Assembly: GCA_017437755.1 (NCBI GenBank)
Contig: JAFRXI010000071.1
Location: forward strand, 124,001 to 188,000
DNA from: Bacteroidales bacterium
GTDB taxonomy: Bacteria; Bacteroidota; Bacteroidia; Bacteroidales; UBA932
Length of the DNA: 64,000 nucleotides
Direction: 5' to 3'
Shown here: positions 33,222 to 42,118 of the stretch, piece after piece
How the letters are laid out: each line of letters begins with the position of its first letter
How positions within the stretch are numbered: position 1 is the first letter of the stretch
Translations under genes and position numbers: made by a program
The notes under the pieces: generated by a model
Databases searched by the model: none
What the model was told of the DNA's origin: nothing
The model's input: the letters and a program-made list of their open reading frames with translations, nothing else

Positions 33222-35075
33222 TTATTTCAGGGTCGGATAATCCTTGGAGAGATCCCAGATATCGGAGCTCCAGCCCAGAGCCCTTGCCTGAGAGGAGACG
33301 GTCCCTTCAGTGCCGAAGTAATTGCCGCTGAGCGGGACGAGATCCAGAGGGTAGCAGAACGGCAGTTCGGAGACATCCCAGGCGATGAAGCCCGTGCAGG
33401 TCACGCTGCTGCCGGCGTCGCCGCCAAGCACGGTTCCGGAGACATCCTGACGGGAGAGTCCCGTAAGGTTGCAGGTTGTGTAACCGTTCTGGATGACGAG
33501 TTTTCCGACGTTCCTGCCCACAAAACCGCTGCTCCAGCGGAAACCGACGAGTTTGCCGGTCGCGTAGCTGTTGGAAACATTGGCGGAGACGGCAGCCAGT
33601 TCCACCACGCCTATCAGTCCGCCCTCTCCGGATTTACGGGCATCCGAAGTATTGGGGAGGGTCAGGTTCCCGCTGGCATAGCACCGGCTGATATCCGCCG
33701 TGGTGGGGATATACTGGCCGTTGGCGTCCTTTATGGTGGAAAGGACGGCGACAAGGCCTCCGATATAGTGTCCCAGTCCCTCGACATCACCAGTTGCATA
33801 GCACTTTTCAATGCTTCCGCCATGGAATTCGCCCACGAGGCCGCCGGCCCTGGAATAAGTGCTCATGTTGTTGGTAACCTTGACGCCAGCGTGGCAGTTC
33901 CTGATTGTCGCATGCTCCGCATAGGCCACCATGCCGCCTTCGTAATACCCGTCTGAGGTAACGCTGCCGGAAACGGAACAGTTGAGGAGAGAGCCGTTCT
34001 CCATGCGGCCGATCATGCCGCCCGCCTGCTGCTCTCCGCTGGTGACCGTACAGTCAGTTATCTCTACATCTTCGACGATACCATCCATGAACCAGGCTGC
34101 CAGGATACCGGTCCTCTTGTAATCGTTGTTCAGTTTGGAATTCCTGATCTTGACGTTCTTTATCACCACCTCATCGGAATTGGCCGCGGGACCGGCATTG
34201 CCCACTAGGACGGCGCCGACATTGCCCATGGTGCAATTCACCTCAGCGTTTTCAATCACGAGGTTCTTTATGCTGCCCCTCAGGAAGGCGAACAACGCGC
34301 CGCCGGCCTTGAAGTTGCGGATGGCATGGTTATCTCCGTCGAGGACCATCTTGCGCTTTTCAGCAGCTGCGATTTCCTCATCAGTGGAAGCGTAGTTGAT
34401 GGGAGTCCAGGGATTTTCTTCGGTGAAGGTCATACCGGAGAAGTCGATATCCTCCGACAGCTGGAAAAAGGTGGTGGCATCATCCTTCAGCAGGTTCTGG
34501 ATCTTGAGGAAGGACGCAGCATCGCTGATAAGATAGGGGTCGGCCTGCGTTCCGCTTCCTTCCTGCTCGGCAGGAAGCATCTTGAAGATGATGTAGGCCG
34601 CCTTGTCCTCCGGCGCGGTATAATTGGTGCCGCCCTGGACGGACTCGACGATCACCGGGAGCAGGTAGGTCTCTTTCCTGTCACAGCCTTCCCCCTTGAG
34701 CCTCAGCTCACAGGGTGAGGATTTGGCGCTGTAACGGGGAAGGATGACCGATGTTGAAATGAACGCGTAGGCTTCAGAAGGAAGGGTCTTGTAGGAAGTC
34801 CCATTCTTGCTGTTATAGGATGCGACCAGGGCCGGATTGGCGGCCAGGGTTATGGTGTAAGCCTCGGACGAAGCCGGTGTGGGGACCACCTCCAGGCTGA
34901 TGGCCTGGGACTGGTGATGGACAACCTCATATATGGGTTGGGCATCCACGACCTGGACAGCGAGCTCGGCGGCATTTTCCTTTTTTCCACCTCCTTCCGT
35001 GTTGTTTTCCTTATTGCACGAGAAGGTCAGAAGGCAGGAAACAAGAATCAAGACGCATGTAAGAATTCTTTTCAT
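33222..35075 (-). CDS. DUF1735-GLUG surface lipoprotein (SusE/F position)
   Basis: A 617-residue lipoprotein (LLTFSCNKEN, Cys20). Residues ~38-165 fit DUF1735 (BT_3987-type N-terminal domain): TITLAANPALVASYNSKNGTSYKTLPSEAYAF ... YLLPVIVESVQGG. The linker GSGTQADPYLISDAASFLKIQN starts a GLUG beta-helix with GGMIGRMENG, GGMVAYAEH, GGLVGEFHG, GGLVAVLST and GGLIGVVEL; the end ALGWSSDIWDLSKDYPTLK matches the other two GLUG proteins. In PULs, the gene after SusD usually makes a surface glycan-binding protein; the fusion with GLUG repeats is unusual. Follows SusD by 31 nt; followed 8 nt later by the glycosidase gene. Confidence 0.78.
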   Translation of the reverse strand: MKRILTCVLILVSCLLTFSCNKENNTEGGGKKENAAELAVQVVDAQPIYEVVHHQSQAISLEVVPTPASSEAYTITLAANPALVASYNSKNGTSYKTLPSEAYAFISTSVILPRYSAKSSPCELRLKGEGCDRKETYLLPVIVESVQGGTNYTAPEDKAAYIIFKMLPAEQEGSGTQADPYLISDAASFLKIQNLLKDDATTFFQLSEDIDFSGMTFTEENPWTPINYASTDEEIAAAEKRKMVLDGDNHAIRNFKAGGALFAFLRGSIKNLVIENAEVNCTMGNVGAVLVGNAGPAANSDEVVIKNVKIRNSKLNNDYKRTGILAAWFMDGIVEDVEITDCTVTSGEQQAGGMIGRMENGSLLNCSVSGSVTSDGYYEGGMVAYAEHATIRNCHAGVKVTNNMSTYSRAGGLVGEFHGGSIEKCYATGDVEGLGHYIGGLVAVLSTIKDANGQYIPTTADISRCYASGNLTLPNTSDARKSGEGGLIGVVELAAVSANVSNSYATGKLVGFRWSSGFVGRNVGKLVIQNGYTTCNLTGLSRQDVSGTVLGGDAGSSVTCTGFIAWDVSELPFCYPLDLVPLSGNYFGTEGTVSSQARALGWSSDIWDLSKDYPTLK

Positions 35076-35106
35076 AATTTATCGTTTTTATGTGTTATCC
35101 AGTTAA

Positions 35107-36915
35107 TCAAAAGCTGAGGCCGTCGTTCCAGCCGGGGTTCTGGGTCAGGGCGCCGCCGGTGAGCGAACGCTGTTCCACCGGGATCGGATAGTAATAATCC
35201 TTACCGTCATCCCAGGTCCATCCAGGACGGGATTTCTGGTGGTTGTCCACACATCCGGAAGTTCCTTCCGAAAGGAGGATCTCGGAGCCTATCCTGTATT
35301 TGTTGACGGCGCTGCCCTGCGGGGCGGAACCACCTATGTAGAGGGTAACGTCGTATACGCCGTCTTCATCCAGGTCGTAATTGCCCTCTCCGGGGAAGTA
35401 CATGCCCAGGAGAGGCTGCTCAAAGGCATGGCCTTCCGCCCATCGGATTATGTCGTCATAGCGGAAGCCCTCCTCCAGCAGTTCGATGGACCTTTCCCGG
35501 CGGATTTCCAGTATGACACCCACGTTGGAGGTGTTTTTGGCCGCCACTTTGGGATAGCCTGTAGCCGGGGCAAGGAGGTACGGGTCGGGAGAGGCGTTGG
35601 CCGCCTCCATGTCCAAGTTGGGCATACCCACCCGGTCACGGAGAAGCTTGATGCTCCTGTCGATGTCCGCCTGGGTAATGGATCCGAGTTCGGCCTTGGC
35701 CTCCGCAAAATTCAGGTACACTTCCGCCGCACGGAAGAGGATCAGGTCACAGTAGGACTCATTATAGGTATCGTCCTTGGTGCCCATGAAGTATTTGATG
35801 GGCGCGTATCCGGTCTCGCAGTGGTTCAGGTTGGGAGCTATCCTTGTAGTAGTGCCCAGACGGCAGTAGCCAGGGGTCCTGATGCTCTGTGCGAGACGGG
35901 GATCCCGGTCTTTGACTTCTTCGGTGAATACCATCGTCTGCCATCCTTCCCTGTCGGTAAAACGGCTGCCGTCGGCCATAAGATAGGATGCAATGATTTT
36001 CCGGGTGACGCCAAAGCGGCTCAGCGTGGCGCTGATATATTGGTTGTTGGCGGAATGGGTCACGTTATAATTCACATTGTAGTCCCTTGCGAGAATCACT
36101 TCCTTGTTGGTCCCTTCCGAGATATTGTACTTGGTGAAAAGGCCGATGTAATTCTTGTCAGGGGTCTCGCTGCCGTAGATTCCATAGCCGCTGGCCGCAA
36201 TGAATTTATCCGCCGCATCCGCAGCCTGTTCCAGGTAGTAGGAATACGGTTTGGCATCGGCAGGAAGTGTCCTGAGGGTAATGGTTCCGTCGTGGTACTT
36301 CCGGAAGGTGCCTTCATACAGGCAGAAACGGGATTTGAAGGCCAGGGCCGTCCACTTTGTGATCCGGTAGTCGGAATGGACCGCAGGAAGATGGTCGATG
36401 GCGAAATCGATGTCTTCTATCATCTTCTGCATCACATAGTCGCGGTTGTCCCGCGGCTTGGACAGGTCGTCACTATCTGAGCCCAGGGTATGGTCGTACC
36501 AGGGCACATCGCCGTACATCTTGATTTTTTCAAAATAGAAGAAGGCGCGGAAGAAACGGGACAGGCCGATATACTGGTTGCGGAGCGTTTCGTCCTTGCA
36601 GTTGCCGGAATACTCCAGAAAGGTATTGATCCGCCTGAGATAGGTCCAGCTCCAGCCGGCGTCGCCGGAATTGATGGTGCGGGCGCCTTTCAGGGCGTCA
36701 TCCAGGCTCCGGCCCACGATGGCATCGCTCTGGCCGCCGCTCATGAAACCGCTCGGGAGCATGGGATAGAGCGCATCGGTATAGGACCGCATTTCCGTTT
36801 CCGTGGCAAAGAAGGTCTCCGGGGAGAGCGTGTCCTGGGGAAAACGGTCCAGCATTTCCTCGCAGGAGGATAAAGCGAGCATCGTGACCAGGACGGCAAA
36901 GATATATTTTTTCAT
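35107..36915 (-). CDS. susD: RagB/SusD-family nutrient-uptake lipoprotein
   Basis: A 602-residue surface lipoprotein (MLALSSCEE, Cys18). The N-terminal DRFPQDTLSPETFFATETEMRSYTDALYPM is a typical SusD start, and FRAFFYFEKIKMYGDVPWY, a conserved TPR-type block, follows. C-terminally, LFRAAEVYLNFAEAKAELG and RRERSIELLEEGFRYDDIIRWAEG are SusD hallmark motifs. It lies on the SusC barrel as a glycan-binding lid. The frame starts at 36927, but the lipobox position selects 36915. It starts 12 nt after susC. Confidence 0.95.
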   Translation of the reverse strand: MKKYIFAVLVTMLALSSCEEMLDRFPQDTLSPETFFATETEMRSYTDALYPMLPSGFMSGGQSDAIVGRSLDDALKGARTINSGDAGWSWTYLRRINTFLEYSGNCKDETLRNQYIGLSRFFRAFFYFEKIKMYGDVPWYDHTLGSDSDDLSKPRDNRDYVMQKMIEDIDFAIDHLPAVHSDYRITKWTALAFKSRFCLYEGTFRKYHDGTITLRTLPADAKPYSYYLEQAADAADKFIAASGYGIYGSETPDKNYIGLFTKYNISEGTNKEVILARDYNVNYNVTHSANNQYISATLSRFGVTRKIIASYLMADGSRFTDREGWQTMVFTEEVKDRDPRLAQSIRTPGYCRLGTTTRIAPNLNHCETGYAPIKYFMGTKDDTYNESYCDLILFRAAEVYLNFAEAKAELGSITQADIDRSIKLLRDRVGMPNLDMEAANASPDPYLLAPATGYPKVAAKNTSNVGVILEIRRERSIELLEEGFRYDDIIRWAEGHAFEQPLLGMYFPGEGNYDLDEDGVYDVTLYIGGSAPQGSAVNKYRIGSEILLSEGTSGCVDNHQKSRPGWTWDDGKDYYYPIPVEQRSLTGGALTQNPGWNDGLSF

Positions 36916-36926
36916 GGTGCCAGTCA

Positions 36927-39900
36927 TTAGAAGTTAAGGTCGATACCGAACATGAAGGTCTTCTGCCATGGATAGACAGGTGCCCTCTTGCCGATCTTGG
37001 AGGCCTGTTCCGGGTCGATGTAGTCACAGTGGAGGCCCGGGGCCAGATAGGCAAGGTTCTCGCCGGAGAAATACACGCGCAGGGATTCAATCATCACCTT
37101 CTGCGTGAGTTTCTTAGGCAGGGTGTAGCCCACGGTAAGGTTCTTCAAGCGGCAGTAGCCGATGTTCTGGAGATAGCGGTCATTGACCGTCGTGAGGGCG
37201 CGGTTGACGCCCACGCCTGCTATATAGGCGCGGGGGCGCGGGAAGTAGGCGTCGGGGTTGTCCGGCGACCAGCACCGGTCCAGGAAGTCCTTCTGGATCC
37301 AGGAAGAGAACGGTCTGGCATAGGGGCCCCAGAAATAACGGGCATCGATGCTGGGATACCAGTCCTGCTTCCCCACGCCCTGGAGGAACATGGAAAAGTC
37401 CACGCCATACCAGTTGAAGCCCAGGGTAAGGCCATACTGGAAACGGGGCTGGTAGTTGCCGATGATCTTGCGGTCGCCCGGCTTGTCAACCGTATCTGCA
37501 CCGGGGCCGATGATGTTGTCTCCGTCCAGGTCAAGGTATTTCAGGTCGCCGGCCTTCAGGCCCAGGTCACCGCCGTTCGAGGCGTAGATGATGGTGCAGA
37601 TGGGAGACTGGTCCACCGGATAGTTTGCGGCTTCCTCGTCCGAGAGGAAGTAACCTCCGGTGATGTAGCCCCACATTTCACCGTAGCGCATCCCTTCATA
37701 ATAGGTATCCAGGTTGCGGGTCGGATTGTCGAATTTGGTGATGTAGCCGATGAAATCGTTGAAGGTGGCTGTGACGTTGAAACCGAATTCGTCACCCAGC
37801 AGGGTGTAATGGTCCCGGTAACCCAGCGACAGCTCATATCCCATGGTCCTCAGGTCGGCATTGTTAGTCCGGGGTGCACTGGCTCCATAGACGGCGGGCA
37901 GCGCCTTTCCGGTGGTAAGCATGTTCCTGGTATCCCTGATGTAGGTTTCGCCGGTGAAGGTGATCCTGTTGCCGAGGAACGAGAGGTCGATGCCCAGGTT
38001 TTTCTGCGCCACGGTCTCCCAGGTCAGGTTGGAAGCGACCGGCGCGCCGAAGGTCGTGATACCGGACCTGTCCCCGCCGAAAAGATAACTCTGCGTACCG
38101 GGGTCTACGGAACGGATATAGTCGTAGTAACCGACCTGCTGGTTGCCCAGGCTGCCGTAGGAGAAGCGCAGTTTGGCCTCATTCCACCAGCCCTTGAGCG
38201 GGGCGAAGAAAGGTTCTTCGGAGATTCTCCATCCCACGGAAGCGGAAGGGAAGAAACCGTACCTCTGTCCCCTGGGGAAACGGGAGGTCCCGTCGTAGCG
38301 GGCGCTCAGTTCCAGGAGGTACCTCCCCTTGTAGTCGTAGTTTATACGGCCGAAGAAACCGAGCAGGGCATATTCATTCTGACCTCCGGACGTGGTGGTG
38401 CGCTTGTTGCCGGCCTCGTCGGCGCTCACGAGGTTCTGGTCGTTGAGTTCCTCGCTCATCAGGTCGTAGCCCGTTGCCGACAGCTTCTTGTGGCGGTAGG
38501 ATTCAAACTGGCCGCCGGCCATGACCTTGAGGTGGTGGGCATCCGCGAAGGTGTCGGAATAGGTCGCATACACGTTGGCCGAATGCAGGTCCACCGTCTG
38601 TGCCCCCTCGGAGAGCTTGTCTTCGTTGTCGTCGGTGGTGAGCGTAACGGTCTGCATGGGCATGGTGCCGGAAAAGGTTCCGTTGACCGAACGGTGCAGG
38701 CTGGAAGATGTGTTATAGGAATAGGTGTAGTTTGCTTTCACTTCCAGCTGCCTGACTGGCTTGACGGTCACCTCGGCCGTATTGGTCAGGTTGCTGGTAC
38801 GGCTGCGGTTGACGAAGTTATCGTTGTTGAGGTTTCCCAGGATCGGCTGTCCGCCCGCGCCCGTATTGTTCTGGTAAAGCCAGGTGCCTTCAGGGGTCTG
38901 AGGGAGCAGGTAGGAGAAATAGCCGGCCGTGCACTGGTAGAAAGTGGCGTCCTGGTCGGAGATGCCAGGATAGGAATAGGTGGCGGAATAGAAAGCCGTA
39001 TTGTTGCTCACGTTCATCCAGGGCGTCACGTCAAAGGAGACGTGGGAACGGAGGTTGTACTTCCGGTACTTGTCCGGGTTGATGCGGAAGATTCCCTGCT
39101 CCTGGTCGTAATTGGCCGAGAGGAAATACTTTATGCTCTTGCTGCCGCCGCGGAAGGAGAGGTTGTGGTTCTGCGACGGCTTCCGGTCATTGAAGAAATA
39201 GTGCCACCAGTCGGTGTTCCCATAGTACTTGTAGCCCTTGGCCCGGTCGTAGACGATCCAGGGGCGCTCCGGGTTTTCAGTGACGTCGTTCCGGCGTTCC
39301 CAGAGCTCGTACATGTCGTTCTCGTCGTAGAGGATGTACTGCTGGCCGCTGAAGGCATTCATGAAGAGGTTGGGGATATACACCGAGTAATAGCCGCGGG
39401 TTTCCCACTCGGTGCTGGTAGTTGGGGCGGAAAAGCCCCAGCGTCCTCTGTAACTCACATGGGCGCGGCCTTCCTCTCCTCCTGATTTGGTCGTTACCAG
39501 GATGACTCCGAAGGCAGCCTTGGCGCCGTATACGGCAGCGGAAGAAGCATCCTTAAGGACTGATATGCTCTCCACGTCATTGGGGTTCACCCGGTCCAGG
39601 GTACCCACCACACCGTCCACCAGCACCAGCGGCGTGCCGCCGGAGTTGATGGAGTTCCATCCGCGGATGTTCAGCGAGACGCCCACTCCAGGCCGGCCGG
39701 AAGGGGTCGTGATGGTCATCCCCGGCACCGTACCCTGGAGGATACTTCCCAAGTTGGCGTTGGAACGGTTTCCGATTGTCTTGGAGGAGACGACGGAAAC
39801 GGCACCGGTCAGATTCTCCTTTTTCTGGACGCCATAACCTACCACCACGGCATCTTCCAGGAACATCATCTCGTCTTCCAGCAAGACTTTGACGTAGCTG

Positions 39901-40397
39901 CGGCCGGAAACGGCCACTTCCTGCGGCTTGTACCCGATGGAAGAGATGGCCAGGGTCGCATTGGGCGCGGCCTGGATTGAAAAGGATCCGTCCACACCGG
40001 TGACGGTGCCATGGGATGTGCCTTTGATGACGACCCCCGCCCCTACTACCGGCTCACCGCCGCTGTCCACCACAAGGCCCTTCAGCGCTGCCGGCTGGGG
40101 CGCCGGCTGGGGCCGGATGATGACATGGGACTTGTTGAATGAGTAGATGTAACCGGCTTTGGGAAGGATGCTGTCCAGGAGGTTCTTCACGGTGGCCGTC
40201 CCTGAAGGAACCGCCACCAACACGCTGCCGTCGACTGAGCTGGCGTCATAGTCCACCGACAGGCCGGTCTGTCTTTCGATGGCGCTGAAGACCTCGGCGA
40301 GGCGCATCTTTCCTCCGGACAATTTCACCGGCTGGCTCTGGGCGAAGAGCGACAGGCACAGGAAAAGGCAGAGAAATGCTGCAGAAATTTTCTTCAT
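36927..40397 (-). CDS. susC: SusC/RagA-family TonB-dependent transporter with STN domain
   Basis: An 1156-residue outer-membrane protein with a signal peptide ending in LFAQ. Parts: residues ~28-85 a secretin/TonB short N-terminal (STN) domain (LAEVFSAIERQTGLSVDYD), ~98-185 a carboxypeptidase-regulatory-like beta sandwich (LKGLVVDSGGEPVVGAGVVIKG), then plug domain with the SusC signature VVVGYGVQKKENLTGAVSVV and RGWNSINSGGTPLVLVDGVVG, and a long beta-barrel ending ILDLNF-like with Phe at the C-terminus (MFGIDLNF). The STN domain is the part that talks to FecR-type anti-sigma factors, which are encoded upstream. A large antisense open frame (818 codons) is a composition effect. Confidence 0.96.
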   Translation of the reverse strand: MKKISAAFLCLFLCLSLFAQSQPVKLSGGKMRLAEVFSAIERQTGLSVDYDASSVDGSVLVAVPSGTATVKNLLDSILPKAGYIYSFNKSHVIIRPQPAPQPAALKGLVVDSGGEPVVGAGVVIKGTSHGTVTGVDGSFSIQAAPNATLAISSIGYKPQEVAVSGRSYVKVLLEDEMMFLEDAVVVGYGVQKKENLTGAVSVVSSKTIGNRSNANLGSILQGTVPGMTITTPSGRPGVGVSLNIRGWNSINSGGTPLVLVDGVVGTLDRVNPNDVESISVLKDASSAAVYGAKAAFGVILVTTKSGGEEGRAHVSYRGRWGFSAPTTSTEWETRGYYSVYIPNLFMNAFSGQQYILYDENDMYELWERRNDVTENPERPWIVYDRAKGYKYYGNTDWWHYFFNDRKPSQNHNLSFRGGSKSIKYFLSANYDQEQGIFRINPDKYRKYNLRSHVSFDVTPWMNVSNNTAFYSATYSYPGISDQDATFYQCTAGYFSYLLPQTPEGTWLYQNNTGAGGQPILGNLNNDNFVNRSRTSNLTNTAEVTVKPVRQLEVKANYTYSYNTSSSLHRSVNGTFSGTMPMQTVTLTTDDNEDKLSEGAQTVDLHSANVYATYSDTFADAHHLKVMAGGQFESYRHKKLSATGYDLMSEELNDQNLVSADEAGNKRTTTSGGQNEYALLGFFGRINYDYKGRYLLELSARYDGTSRFPRGQRYGFFPSASVGWRISEEPFFAPLKGWWNEAKLRFSYGSLGNQQVGYYDYIRSVDPGTQSYLFGGDRSGITTFGAPVASNLTWETVAQKNLGIDLSFLGNRITFTGETYIRDTRNMLTTGKALPAVYGASAPRTNNADLRTMGYELSLGYRDHYTLLGDEFGFNVTATFNDFIGYITKFDNPTRNLDTYYEGMRYGEMWGYITGGYFLSDEEAANYPVDQSPICTIIYASNGGDLGLKAGDLKYLDLDGDNIIGPGADTVDKPGDRKIIGNYQPRFQYGLTLGFNWYGVDFSMFLQGVGKQDWYPSIDARYFWGPYARPFSSWIQKDFLDRCWSPDNPDAYFPRPRAYIAGVGVNRALTTVNDRYLQNIGYCRLKNLTVGYTLPKKLTQKVMIESLRVYFSGENLAYLAPGLHCDYIDPEQASKIGKRAPVYPWQKTFMFGIDLNF

Positions 40398-40421
40398 TGG
40401 TATGTGCTAATAAATCAGTCC

Positions 40422-40437
40422 ATACTTTTGTAAGTAT
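40422..40437. promoter_or_regulatory. Inverted repeat before susC
   Basis: ATACTT-TTGT-AAGTAT: 6-bp arms around 4 nt, 25 nt before the susC ATG. It could overlap the ECF-sigma-dependent promoter or form a dyad for a regulator. No independent support. Confidence 0.3.
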
Positions 40438-40470
40438 AGACGGACTTAACGCACAGAAGAAAACGCTTAA

Positions 40471-41358
40471 TCAGAACTGATAGCAGACCCGGTTGCCGTT
40501 TATCCTGTAGCTGGATCCCGGAATGAGCATCTTCAGGATATCCAGGGCATCCTCCAGCGTCTCATCAGGAAGGAAACGGACATTGAGGGCGTTGTTATGC
40601 ATGTTTACGGAATTGTAGCTGATTGAGACGTTGAAGCGTCGTTCCAGGGCACCTGCCACTTCCGGGAAGGTAGCATCGGAGAAGGAAAGCACGCCGCTTT
40701 CCCAGGAGAGTACCCGCGCAGCATCCACCTTTGTCGTCTTCACGGATGAATGTTCCGGCGAGAAGACCAGCTGGGTATCAGGCTCCAGGATGTAGGAAGG
40801 GTTCTCCGCCGAGGGGATGTCCACCTGCACCTTCCCTTCCTTGAGGGTGGTACGGACGGTCGGTTCATTCGCATAGGAATGGACGCAGAAAGTGGTGCCC
40901 AGCGCCCGGATGTCCATGTAAGCAGTCTTTACGATGAACGGATGCTCCGGGTCCCTGGCCACAGAGAAATTGCCCTCGCCGCTCAGGAAGACAATCCGCT
41001 TGTCACCGCTGAAAGACTCCGGATACAGCAGTGTGGAACCGCCGTTGAGACGGACCGTGGTGCCGTCGGGAAGGGTGATGGATGAGATTTCCCCATTCAT
41101 CACGGTCATGCTCCGGGTGGCATACAGGGGTGTCTGCACATAGTGCCTGCGTGCAAGCGAAATCCCCACCAGGATAACGGCGGCAACGGAAGCGACTATG
41201 GTGAGGACTGAACTGATGATCCATCCGCTACGCCTTCTGCGTTCGGCTTTCTCGATCCGCTTTCCCATCCGCACGAATTCCTGGAAAGTCTTGGAGCTGA
41301 TTTCTCCGCCGCTTTCCTTCCATACCTCCTCCAGTGACAGTATCTTCTCGTTGTACAT
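40471..41358 (-). CDS. FecR-family anti-sigma factor
   Basis: A 295-residue inner-membrane protein. The N-terminal cytosolic part (to ~residue 44) is KESGGEISSKTFQEFVRMGKRIEKAERRRRSGW, followed by one membrane span (WIISSVLTIVASVAAVILVGISLA). The periplasmic FecR domain begins near residue 85 (GEISSITLPDGTTVRLNGGSTLLYPESF ... VFLSGEGNFSVARDPEHPFIVKTAYMDIRALGTTF), then DUF4974 (NVSISYNSVNMHNNALNVRFLPDETLEDALDILKMLIPGSSYRING). It holds or releases the ECF sigma and responds to the STN domain of SusC. The sigma gene lies upstream with a 13-nt gap; susC starts 73 nt downstream. Confidence 0.95.
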   Translation of the reverse strand: MYNEKILSLEEVWKESGGEISSKTFQEFVRMGKRIEKAERRRRSGWIISSVLTIVASVAAVILVGISLARRHYVQTPLYATRSMTVMNGEISSITLPDGTTVRLNGGSTLLYPESFSGDKRIVFLSGEGNFSVARDPEHPFIVKTAYMDIRALGTTFCVHSYANEPTVRTTLKEGKVQVDIPSAENPSYILEPDTQLVFSPEHSSVKTTKVDAARVLSWESGVLSFSDATFPEVAGALERRFNVSISYNSVNMHNNALNVRFLPDETLEDALDILKMLIPGSSYRINGNRVCYQF

Positions 41359-41371
41359 GACTTGCAGTTAA

Positions 41372-41950
41372 TTAGTTGTAAAACATCAGTCCGGTTACAC
41401 ACAAAAGGATCACGATTTTTATCACTTTCCTCAGTTCGGAAAGCGCCGCCGTTATGTGATTCTCCACAGTTCTCTTGCTGATTCCCAGCTTACGGGCGAT
41501 CTGCTCGTTGGGAACGCCCTGCAGGCGGCTCATGATAAACACCTTGCGCCGTTTCTCGGGCATCCGGTTCACCGTTTTCCAGATCAGGGATTCGGTTTCG
41601 TCGGCATACAGGTCCTTTTCCGAGGACGGGGTTATCCCGGGACCCGACTTGACAGTTTCGCTCCAGAAACGCTGCCTCACGGCCTGCCGGTCAAAATGGT
41701 TGTAGCATTTGAACCGGGCCATCTGGAAGAGATAGGCGGAGAAAGAAGCCACATCCCTGAACTTGCGGCGGGTGGTCCAGATGTCGTAGAATACATCCTG
41801 GGCATAGTCGAAGGCCGTATGCTCATCTCCGAGCAGGCGCGTGAAGAAGTCCACCAGTTTGGGCTGCCAGATCAGGAACAGCCACTCGAAGGCCTGTTTG
41901 TTACCCGAGGCCAGTTCCTGTAGACAATATTTCTCTTCTTCGGCAGTCAT
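41372..41950 (-). CDS. ECF-type RNA polymerase sigma-70 factor
   Basis: A 192-residue sigma factor of the Bacteroidetes ECF type. Region 2: AFEWLFLIWQPKLVDFFTRLLGDEHTAFDYAQDVFYDIWTTR; region 4: RMPEKRRKVFIMSRLQGVPNEQIARKLGISKRTVENHITAALSELRK, a clear helix-turn-helix. It ends in a hydrophobic tail (IVILLCVTGLMFYN), which is odd and may tether the protein at the membrane near FecR. Such sigma factors start the PUL when the SusC-FecR pair signals a ligand. TACTTTTG on the minus strand ends 4 nt before the ATG, so the mRNA may be leaderless. Confidence 0.94.
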   Translation of the reverse strand: MTAEEEKYCLQELASGNKQAFEWLFLIWQPKLVDFFTRLLGDEHTAFDYAQDVFYDIWTTRRKFRDVASFSAYLFQMARFKCYNHFDRQAVRQRFWSETVKSGPGITPSSEKDLYADETESLIWKTVNRMPEKRRKVFIMSRLQGVPNEQIARKLGISKRTVENHITAALSELRKVIKIVILLCVTGLMFYN

Positions 41951-41954
41951 GGCA

Positions 41955-41962
41955 CAAAAGTA
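41955..41962 (-). promoter_or_regulatory. -7 element (TACTTTTG) before the ECF sigma gene
   Basis: Minus strand TACTTTTG matches TAnnTTTG and ends 4 nt from the start codon. A transcript from here would begin at or inside the first codon, so the message would be leaderless. Confidence 0.5.
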
Positions 41963-42118
41963 ATGAGAATTTTCTTAAATATTAGGTGTATTCACAGTGA
42001 ATGCTTACTTTATTACAAAAGCTAAATACTTGACAGGGCGCATGGCGCAAGGCACTAGGGGCAGCTTGGGAAGGCATATGGCATGCCGGGCATTTGTAAA
42101 ATAGTACTCTTAGCAGAT

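Noticed and set aside
37029-39485. 818-codon open frame opposite susC
   Set aside because: Composition shadow of susC; the minus-strand protein has every SusC hallmark. The similar frames at 35239-36480 and 31996-33201 were rejected for the same reason.
41963-42118. Gap between the ECF sigma and lyase-like genes searched for a small gene or plus-strand promoter
   Set aside because: Only short palindromic words (GGCATGCC) and imperfect -7-like words were seen; no ORF with a reasonable start was found.
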